Shown here in pieces: positions 1 to 5,169 of a stretch of DNA of 5,169 bases. This stretch comes from CAMBDR01 sp046597185 (lineage in GTDB: Bacteria; Pseudomonadota; Gammaproteobacteria; Burkholderiales; Burkholderiaceae_D). Every line of letters begins with the position of its first letter. Within the stretch, counting starts at the first letter, position 1. The DNA lies in the NCBI GenBank assembly GCA_046597185.1, contig JBKJLF010000171.1, positions 1 through 5,169 of the forward strand, written 5' to 3'. The notes beneath the pieces were generated by a model. The model was not told where the DNA came from. It did not search any database and saw nothing but the letters and a program-made list of their open reading frames with translations. The translations under genes and the position numbers were made by a program.

Positions 1-1
1 G

Positions 2-2440
2 GAGAAGGTTTTAGCTGGCATCAACAAAATTTTGCTGGAACTGCGCACCAGTACCGGCCACGATTTTTCACTCTACAAAAAAAGTACGATAGGGCGGCGC
101 ATTGCGCGGCGCATGGCACTGCACCATATTGAAGACGAAGCGGTGTATGTGCGCTTTCTCAAAAAAAATCCGGATGAAATACAACTGCTGTTTCGTGAAC
201 TTCTGATCAATGTGACCGGTTTTTTTCGCGACTCCGGCGCGTTTGTTTCTCTAAAAACAACCATATTGCCAGATTTGTTGGGCAAACGTGCCCCTGGTGC
301 GGTGTTTCGGGTTTGGGTAGCGGGTTGTTCCACCGGGGAAGAAGCCTATTCCATCGCCATGGTTTTGCACGAGCTGCAAGCGGAAATGTGGGCGAGCCAC
401 GAGCAGGAATTGCCGATCCAGATTTATGCCACCGATCTGGATGATGACGCCATTGCCGTGGCAAGGTCGGGGCGCTATCTGGGCAATATCGCCCAGGATA
501 TTGCGCCAGAGCGCTTGCGCCGCTATTTTGTCAAAGAGCCTGACGGCACTTACAAGATCAAAAAAGACATCCGCGATATGGTGGTCTTTGCCGTACAAAA
601 TGTGATTAAAGACCCGCCCTTCACCCGGCTCGATTTGCTCAGTTGCCGCAACCTGATGATTTATCTGGAGCCGGAACTACAAACCCGCCTGATCAATACC
701 TTTCATTACGCCTTAAAGCCCAATGGCGTATTGTTTTTATCGACTTCAGAAACCATTACCAACCAGCCGGAGCTGTTTTCGGCACTCGACCGGAAGTGGA
801 AGTTTTATCTGGCCAAGCACCACTCGCTGGCGAGTCGATCCGATACCCTCCGTTCATTGTACCTACCCGTTTATCAAAGCCCTAAAACTGGAGGCGCCAT
901 GGTCACTGGCACAGAAAAAATAGCCCCCCTGCACACCGGAAATGCAATTGATATTGCCGAAATTACCCAACGCGCACTGCTGCAAAGCCACGCGCCCGCT
1001 TCGGTTGCGATTGATGAAAAAGGTGATATTCTGTATATTCATGGCGATACCGGCCGTTACCTGCGTCCGGCTCCCGGTGTGGTCAGCAATAATGTGGTGG
1101 AGATGGCGCGCGAGGGTTTGCAACCGGTGTTGCGCAGCATCCTCTTGCACGGCACCACCATGTTGCCGGTCAGTCAAAATGTATTGGTCAAGACCAATGG
1201 CGGTTTTTCGCAAGTGCGCTTGATGGTGCAAAGGCTGTATGAGCAAGCCTGTGGCGCGCCGCTCTTGCTGATCAGCTTTCGCGATATTATTGTGCATGAG
1301 CAACTTGCCGGCCTGAATATGGGCCGGGACCCAAATTCTGCGGACGGTGGCCAAGGTATCGAGCCGCTCACGACGGTCGAGGCGGCAGGCACATCGATGA
1401 CCGATTTAACCCGCATTCAGGATCTGGAGCGCAAACTCATCGACGCCAACCAATTGCTGCAAAGCACCTACGAAGAGCAGCAGGCGTTTAATGAAGAACT
1501 GAAATCGACCAATGAAGAATTGCAGTCCACCAACGAAGAACTGCAATCTTCCAACGAAGAGCTGGAAACCTCCAAAGAAGAATTGCAATCGCTCAATGAA
1601 GAAACCGTCACCGTCAACGCCGAGCTGAACGCCAGAATTGATCAATTGACCAGCATTCAAAATGATATGAAAAATCTGCTCGACAGCATCGGCACGGGCA
1701 CGCTGTTTCTCGATCACCACCGTGCAATCCGGCGCTACACCCCGGCGGCAGTAAAAATCTACCGTTTGATTTCCACCGATGTGGGGCGGCCTTTGAGCGA
1801 TATTGCCTCCAACCTGGACCCCAAACAGCACGAAGCTTTGCAGCAAGACGTGCAAACCGTGCTCGATACGCTGATTCCGATCGAGCGCGAAGTGTGCAGC
1901 AGCGACGGTGCCTGGTATTTGGCGCGCATTCAACCCTACCGCACGTTGGATAATGTGATTGAGGGCGTGGTGCTGACCTTTACGGTGGTGACCGATCTCA
2001 AGCTCGCCTACAACAGCGCACAGCAAGCCAAGGCGCAACTGGAAAACGTCCAGCACGAGGCCACGCATCTGGCGCGCGAACTGGCTGACGGCATTATTAA
2101 TACCGTGGCCGAACCGCTGATTGTGCTCGATGTTGCTTTGCAAGTGATTTCGGTCAACCAATCGTTTTGCCGCGCTTTCAAGATCAGCGCCGCCCAGGCG
2201 AGCGGACAAAAAATTGATGATTTGGGCGATGGCCAATGGATGGCCCCCGCCTTGCGTGAACTACTGGAGAATATTTTGCCGAAAAACCAAGTCATGGAAG
2301 GCTATGTGCTGGAACACGTCTTCCCTGAACTGGGCTTACTGCGCATTGTACTCAATGCGCGCCGCATCATCACCCGTGCCGGTTCGACCGAATTGATCTT
2401 GCTGGCAATGGTGTCAATTCAAACCGTGGAGGTAACATGA
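2..2440 (+). CDS. CheB/CheR-type fusion protein, 5' end outside window: CheR methyltransferase, PAS-like domain, coiled coil, two PAS domains
   Basis: The frame is open to the left edge of the window, so the gene starts upstream. The TTG at 32 is not a credible start because homologous sequence continues before it. Residues are numbered here from that TTG. The CheR N-terminal helical part is at about 1-70 (LLINVTGFFRD, 57-67). The SAM-binding part follows, with AGCSTGEEAYS at 97-107, ATDLDDDA at 133-140 and SCRNLMIYL at 204-212, so methyltransferase activity (SAM-dependent glutamate methylation of receptors) looks intact. A PAS-like domain typical of these fusions spans about 305-420 (DEKGDILYIHG). 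A heptad coiled coil spans about 460-545, and PAS domains lie at about 545-655 and 685-795. Family members normally begin with a CheB methylesterase domain; this is inferred, not seen. Many relatives end in a histidine kinase, but this one stops after the last PAS. No membrane segment is visible. It overlaps the downstream cyclic di-GMP gene by 4 bases. Confidence 0.93.
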   Translation, partial: EKVLAGINKILLELRTSTGHDFSLYKKSTIGRRIARRMALHHIEDEAVYVRFLKKNPDEIQLLFRELLINVTGFFRDSGAFVSLKTTILPDLLGKRAPGAVFRVWVAGCSTGEEAYSIAMVLHELQAEMWASHEQELPIQIYATDLDDDAIAVARSGRYLGNIAQDIAPERLRRYFVKEPDGTYKIKKDIRDMVVFAVQNVIKDPPFTRLDLLSCRNLMIYLEPELQTRLINTFHYALKPNGVLFLSTSETITNQPELFSALDRKWKFYLAKHHSLASRSDTLRSLYLPVYQSPKTGGAMVTGTEKIAPLHTGNAIDIAEITQRALLQSHAPASVAIDEKGDILYIHGDTGRYLRPAPGVVSNNVVEMAREGLQPVLRSILLHGTTMLPVSQNVLVKTNGGFSQVRLMVQRLYEQACGAPLLLISFRDIIVHEQLAGLNMGRDPNSADGGQGIEPLTTVEAAGTSMTDLTRIQDLERKLIDANQLLQSTYEEQQAFNEELKSTNEELQSTNEELQSSNEELETSKEELQSLNEETVTVNAELNARIDQLTSIQNDMKNLLDSIGTGTLFLDHHRAIRRYTPAAVKIYRLISTDVGRPLSDIASNLDPKQHEALQQDVQTVLDTLIPIEREVCSSDGAWYLARIQPYRTLDNVIEGVVLTFTVVTDLKLAYNSAQQAKAQLENVQHEATHLARELADGIINTVAEPLIVLDVALQVISVNQSFCRAFKISAAQASGQKIDDLGDGQWMAPALRELLENILPKNQVMEGYVLEHVFPELGLLRIVLNARRIITRAGSTELILLAMVSIQTVEVT
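890..901 (+). promoter_or_regulatory. possible internal ribosome binding site and in-frame ATG
   Basis: GGAGG at 890-894 is followed by 4 bases and an ATG at 899-901. The ATG is in frame with the CheR fusion gene, at residue 290 counting from the TTG at 32. It falls in the linker between the CheR domain and the first PAS-like domain. The motif and spacing are identical to those in front of the next gene (2428-2439). Use of this start would give a 513-residue product with only the PAS-like domain, coiled coil and PAS domains. Internal initiation is known for other chemotaxis genes such as the short form of CheA. Use of this site is inference; GGAGG can also arise by chance within coding sequence. 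Confidence 0.35.
1490..1603 (+). repeat. 21-base periodic repeat encoding a heptad coiled coil
   Basis: Five consecutive 21-base units, each encoding a seven-residue unit of the form N/K-E-E-L-x-S/T-x, are followed by a partial unit (NEE). Units differ mainly at third codon positions, for example aatgaagaa, aacgaagaa and aacgaagag. The repeat is therefore held by protein selection and is not a fresh DNA duplication. This stretch is a hallmark of CheB/CheR-PAS fusions and forms the rod between the PAS-like domain and the later PAS domains, a likely dimerisation and signal-transmission helix. Confidence 0.85.
2428..2440 (+). promoter_or_regulatory. ribosome binding site and ATGA start/stop overlap
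   Basis: A full GGAGG at 2428-2432 sits four bases before the ATG at 2437. The ATG overlaps the TGA stop of the upstream gene (ATGA, 2437-2440). This fixes the start of the GGDEF-EAL gene and points to translational coupling, so the two signalling proteins are probably made in linked amounts. Confidence 0.85.
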
Positions 2441-4668
2441 AATTGGCCGAACCTTGTTTGCACGACCAGCCAACGCTGCGCGCCCTGGCTGAAGCGACGC
2501 TGGCGCACGGCCCCGAGCACAGCGCAGCCGACCAGCTCGCCAGCCAACTTGACACCAAGCGCATGCTGCATGAATTGCATGTTTATCAAATTGAACTGGA
2601 AATGCAAAACGAAGCCTTGCGTGAGGCGCAAGGCCAGTTGGCCATATCGCGCGACCGCTACGCCGACCTGTACGAACACGCGCCGGTGGGCTACTTTACG
2701 CTGAACGTGGACGGCTTGATCGGGCAAATTAACCTGGCCGCCACCGTGTTATTGGGTATGGAACGGCGGCATTTGCTCAGCCGCAACTTCAACAGCCTGG
2801 TGACCCCGCAAGACCAGTTGCGCTGGCGGCAGCAGTTTGCGGACATGAAAAATCAGGGCGGTAAAGGCCGGCTGGAGCTATCGCTGTGGCGTAACGATGA
2901 TACCGTGCTCCATGCGCAACTGGATTGGGTGGTGCAAAGGGATGACAAGGGGGCCATGGCCATTTGGGTTGCCTTGACCGATATCACCGCGCGCCGCCAG
3001 GCCGAAACCGAATTGCGCATCGCTGCGGTCGCGTTTTCCAGCGAAAACGGCATCATGATCACGGATTCATCCCACGTTATTTTGCGCGTCAACCCCGCTT
3101 TTACCAAGCTCACCGGTTATAGTGCCGAGGATGTTGTCGGCAAGACCCCGGCCATTTTGCGCTCGGGGCGGCAAGACGCGGCGTTTTATCAGAAAATGTG
3201 GGACGAACTGCGGGTCAACGGCTTTTGGCAGGGCGAAGTGTGGGACAAGCGCAAGAATGGTGATGTCTATCCGGAGCTGCTCACCATTACCGCCGTGTAT
3301 TCGGCTGATAACGAGCTGACCCACTATGTTGGCAGCTTTGCCGATATCAGCGAAAGCAAGGCGGCGGCCGCCGAGATTCATCGGCTGGCTTATTATGACG
3401 TGCTCACCAAGTTGCCCAACCGCCGCTTGCTGCAAGATCGGCTGGATCAGGCAATTGCCACAGCGGCGCGCAGCCAACAGTACGGCGCAGTGTTTTTTAT
3501 CGATCTGGATCATTTCAAGCAACTCAACGATTCGCGCGGCCACGATGTGGGCGATTTGCTGTTGACGGCCGTATCGCAACGCCTGCTCGATGCAGTGCGC
3601 CTGAATGATACCGTGGCGCGCCAGGGGGGTGACGAGTTTGTGATTTTGATGAGCGAGCTGGGCGACACCGCCGAAGGCGCAGCGCAGCAAGCCTCGCAAC
3701 TGGGCGAAAAACTGCGCATCTCGCTGGCTGAACCATTTGACCTCAATGGGGTGGAATACTATTGCAAAACCAGTATCGGCGTGAGTTTGTTTCAGGGCCA
3801 TGATACCGCCATCACCCTGCTCAAACACGCTGATCTGGCGCTCTACCAGGCCAAGGACAAGGGGCGCGACCGCCTGCAGTTTTTTGACCCACGGATGCAA
3901 GCCGAACTGGAGCAGCGCGGTTTAATGGAAGCCGATTTGCGCCTGGCGGTGCCGCTCGGGCAATTACGGCTGTACTACCAGTCCCAGGTGAATGCGGCGC
4001 GGGTGGTAGTGGGGGTGGAAGCCTTGTTGCGCTGGGAGCATCCGCACTATGGCTTGTTGCAGCCGGATGATTTTATCCCGCTGGCCGAAGACACGGGCTT
4101 GATTTTACCGCTCGGGCGCTGGGTGTTGGATGCGGCTTGCGCCCAGCTCAAAGCCTGGGAGCGCGACCCGCACAAGCGCCATTTACAACTGGCGGTGAAT
4201 GTCAGTGCCAGGCAATTTCGCCAACCCGATTTTGTGGCGCAGATTCGCGCCGTGCTGCAAGGGTATGGCATTAATCCGACCCGCCTGAAATTGGAATTAA
4301 CCGAAAGCATGGTGCTGGAAGATGTCGCCGACGCGATTAAAAAAATGCAGGCGGTGAAACAAATGGGCGTGCAATTCTCGATGGATGATTTTGGCATCGG
4401 TTATTCTTCGCTCTCGTATCTGGCGCAGTTGCCGCTGGATCAAATCAAGATCGACAAATCCTTCGTCTGCAATCTGCCGGGCGTGGCCAAAGATGAAACC
4501 ATCGCCCGGGCCATCATCAATATGGGTTTGGGTTTGAATTTAAATGTGATTGCCGAGGGTGTGGAAACCGAGTTCCAGTGTCAATTTTTGGCCGCGCATG
4601 GTTGTCAGGCGTATCAGGGCTTTTTGTTTGGCCACCCGGTGCCAGGCAATACATTATCAAATACTTGA
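2437..4668 (+). CDS. PAS-PAS-GGDEF-EAL cyclic di-GMP synthase/phosphodiesterase
   Basis: The 743-residue protein has no signal peptide or membrane segment visible, so it is probably cytoplasmic. The N-terminus carries a helical leader (LHELHVYQIELEMQNEAL, about 44-61) common in proteins encoded beside CheB/CheR fusions. PAS domains follow at about 72-186 and 193-308. The GGDEF domain is at about 315-485, with DLDHF at 356-360, ND at 364-365 and GGDEF at 397-401. An RxxD inhibitory site (RLND, 388-391) lies five residues before GGDEF, so product inhibition is expected. The EAL domain is at about 495-736, with EAL at 528-530, N588 (NVSARQF), E620 (ELTES), D650/D651, K671 (KIDKSF), E707 (IAEGVE) and Q727. 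All metal- and substrate-binding positions known for active EAL enzymes appear to be present. Loop 6 reads DDFGIGYSS, with Ile where Thr is usual, a mild change. Both activities may be possible; such proteins often favour one in the cell. The C-terminus after HPVP is short and reads unlike the usual family tail. The start is set by a strong ribosome site and the ATGA overlap. Confidence 0.95.
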   Translation: MKLAEPCLHDQPTLRALAEATLAHGPEHSAADQLASQLDTKRMLHELHVYQIELEMQNEALREAQGQLAISRDRYADLYEHAPVGYFTLNVDGLIGQINLAATVLLGMERRHLLSRNFNSLVTPQDQLRWRQQFADMKNQGGKGRLELSLWRNDDTVLHAQLDWVVQRDDKGAMAIWVALTDITARRQAETELRIAAVAFSSENGIMITDSSHVILRVNPAFTKLTGYSAEDVVGKTPAILRSGRQDAAFYQKMWDELRVNGFWQGEVWDKRKNGDVYPELLTITAVYSADNELTHYVGSFADISESKAAAAEIHRLAYYDVLTKLPNRRLLQDRLDQAIATAARSQQYGAVFFIDLDHFKQLNDSRGHDVGDLLLTAVSQRLLDAVRLNDTVARQGGDEFVILMSELGDTAEGAAQQASQLGEKLRISLAEPFDLNGVEYYCKTSIGVSLFQGHDTAITLLKHADLALYQAKDKGRDRLQFFDPRMQAELEQRGLMEADLRLAVPLGQLRLYYQSQVNAARVVVGVEALLRWEHPHYGLLQPDDFIPLAEDTGLILPLGRWVLDAACAQLKAWERDPHKRHLQLAVNVSARQFRQPDFVAQIRAVLQGYGINPTRLKLELTESMVLEDVADAIKKMQAVKQMGVQFSMDDFGIGYSSLSYLAQLPLDQIKIDKSFVCNLPGVAKDETIARAIINMGLGLNLNVIAEGVETEFQCQFLAAHGCQAYQGFLFGHPVPGNTLSNT

Positions 4669-4675
4669 AGCCATC

Positions 4676-4933
4676 ATGAGTCAGACGAAGCCCACCAAGC
4701 CCACCAACCCCGCCCAAGCCTTGCATGGCGTCACGCTGGAAGCCATGTTAAACCAATTGCACGGCTATTATGGCTGGCAGCAATTGGCCGTGCGGATTAA
4801 CATCAAATGCTTCACAAGCGACCCCAGCATCCCATCGAGCCTTAAATTTCTGCGCAAAACCCCGTGGGCCAGAACCAAGGTGGAACAGCTTTACCTTGAA
4901 ATGCTGCAAAATGATATAAAAACAGAGCGGTAA
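4676..4933 (+). CDS. VF530 family (DUF2132) DNA-binding protein
   Basis: The 85-residue protein carries the family signature almost intact: LHGVTLEAML at 16-25, YGW at 32-34, CFTSDPSI at 45-52, SSLKFLRKTPWAR at 54-66 and KVEQLYL at 68-74. The family is named after Vibrio fischeri VF530, a small helical protein whose solved structure resembles a RecA double-stranded DNA-binding region; its cellular role is poorly defined. The N-terminus is a low-complexity Lys/Thr/Pro run (TKPTKPTNP, 4-12) ahead of the conserved core. The ATG at 4676 is chosen because the conserved domain starts soon after it and the upstream extension of the frame only shadows the EAL gene. The ribosome site is weak (GAAG at 4667-4670), which suggests reliance on translation of the EAL gene ending 7 bases upstream. 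It is likely the last gene of the operon. Confidence 0.9.
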   Translation: MSQTKPTKPTNPAQALHGVTLEAMLNQLHGYYGWQQLAVRINIKCFTSDPSIPSSLKFLRKTPWARTKVEQLYLEMLQNDIKTER

Positions 4934-4942
4934 AAAAGTCGA

Positions 4943-4976
4943 CAAAATGAGCTATTCATTTTGATTTTCTTCGTTT
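4943..4976 (+). terminator. AT-rich hairpin, probable operon terminator, possibly bidirectional
   Basis: A perfect 8-base inverted repeat (CAAAATGA at 4943-4950 and TCATTTTG at 4956-4963) with a 5-base loop begins 9 bases after the VF530 stop codon. It is followed on the plus strand by a T-rich run (ATTTTCTTCGTTT). Read on the minus strand, the same hairpin is followed after four bases by six T residues, so it could also end transcription arriving from the right. The stem has few G-C pairs, so it would be weak as an intrinsic terminator. Confidence 0.45.
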
Positions 4977-5003
4977 AAAATAACGATAAATATCAATTGC
5001 TTA

Positions 5004-5020
5004 CGTCTTAAAATAAGACG
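5004..5020. repeat. perfect 7-base inverted repeat with 3-base loop
   Basis: CGTCTTA at 5004-5010 pairs exactly with TAAGACG at 5014-5020 around an AAA loop. There is no T-run on either side in either direction, so it does not look like a classical intrinsic terminator. It could be part of the mRNA 3' end region or a protein-binding palindrome between two converging genes. Nothing in the sequence decides between these. Confidence 0.5.
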
Positions 5021-5047
5021 GCAAGGTAAATATTCGGTGAACCCAGG

Positions 5048-5167
5048 TCACTCGTGTTGCTTATTGTTGTCTGTTAAGTCCAATCTGTGCGCATGATCCA
5101 CCGCCCATAGGGCATCATAACTGGCAATGTCTGGATACCAGATGGCGCAGGTTCTCATAGCGCTGGC
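5048..5167 (-). CDS. possible 3' end of an unidentified convergent gene (partial)
   Basis: Read on the minus strand, a frame is open from the right edge of the window to a TGA at 5050-5048, giving 39 residues that include IWYPDIASYDALWAVDHAHR. The segment has mixed composition with several aromatic residues, so it could be the tail of a real protein, but it is too short to identify. A second minus-strand frame is also open from the edge and stops at 5117-5115 (GQRYENLRHLVSRHCQL), and could be the true end instead. Plus-strand frames here are short and show no gene. The stop lies about 115 bases from the VF530 stop, which fits two converging genes. Confidence 0.3.
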   Translation of the reverse strand, partial: ASAMRTCAIWYPDIASYDALWAVDHAHRLDLTDNNKQHE

Positions 5168-5169
5168 CG

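Noticed and set aside
32..34. TTG as the true start of the CheR fusion gene
   Set aside because: The frame is open to the window edge, and the upstream residues (EKVLAGINKI) fit the normal linker before a CheR domain. The gene therefore starts outside the window.
1406..2236. Long minus-strand open frame of 276 codons, opposite the coiled coil and PAS region
   Set aside because: It is the antisense shadow of the heptad repeat: low-complexity F/G/Q/L repeats mirror the EELQSTN units. The plus-strand gene is unmistakable there.
3067..3900. Long minus-strand open frame of 277 codons, opposite the PAS/GGDEF region
   Set aside because: The plus strand carries a clear PAS-GGDEF protein in this stretch, and the antisense product shows no recognisable domain.
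4550..4675. Upstream extension of the VF530 frame to an earlier ATG at 4550
   Set aside because: The added residues are the EAL gene read in another frame and match nothing in the VF530 family. The ATG at 4676 gives the usual family length.
4750..4797. CCAATTG/CAATTGG and CACGGC/GCCGTG inverted repeats inside the VF530 gene
   Set aside because: The blocks are in the wrong order to form one continuous stem, and they are explained by the codons of the conserved NQLHG and QQLAV stretches.
5060..5120. Resemblance of the minus-strand YDALWAVDHAHRLDL segment to the end of PIN-type toxins
   Set aside because: The similarity is short and loose, no catalytic acid pattern can be checked within the window, and the frame itself is uncertain.
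4934..5169. CRISPR array, tRNA gene or mobile element end in the terminal region
   Set aside because: There are no regularly spaced repeats, no cloverleaf with a matching acceptor stem, and no transposase-like frame or terminal inverted repeat pair.

Overview
The window looks like part of a proteobacterial chromosome, probably beta or gamma. The evidence is the type of sensory fusion proteins, a VF530-family gene (a family I know mainly from proteobacteria), strong GGAGG ribosome sites and tight gene packing. The base composition is moderately GC-rich. I cannot name a genus from the sequence.

Layout. Positions 1-2440 (+) hold the 3' part of a large CheB/CheR-type fusion gene; its start, and presumably its CheB methylesterase domain, lie upstream of the window. 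What is visible is a complete-looking CheR methyltransferase domain, a PAS-like domain, a long heptad coiled coil and two further PAS domains, ending without a histidine kinase. It overlaps the next gene by 4 bases (ATGA). Positions 2437-4668 (+) encode a PAS-PAS-GGDEF-EAL protein for cyclic di-GMP turnover, with both catalytic motif sets and an RxxD inhibitory site. Seven bases later, 4676-4933 (+) encodes an 85-residue VF530-family (DUF2132) DNA-binding protein. A short AT-rich stretch follows (4934-5047) with a likely weak, possibly bidirectional terminator and further small inverted repeats. The last 120 bases may hold the 3' end of an unidentified gene on the minus strand, convergent with the operon.

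How the genes may work together. Translational overlap and close spacing suggest one transcript. The first protein would couple receptor methylation chemistry to PAS sensing. The second would turn PAS-sensed input into synthesis or breakdown of cyclic di-GMP. Their close linkage fits a two-protein signalling module in which the missing kinase output is replaced by a second-messenger enzyme; this is inference. The VF530 gene may be a passenger or a nucleic-acid-binding partner.

The main oddities are an in-frame internal start with a strong ribosome site between the CheR and PAS parts of the first gene, and a possible single-base shift at the very end of the EAL gene. Most of the window is otherwise ordinary, well-recognised signalling genes.
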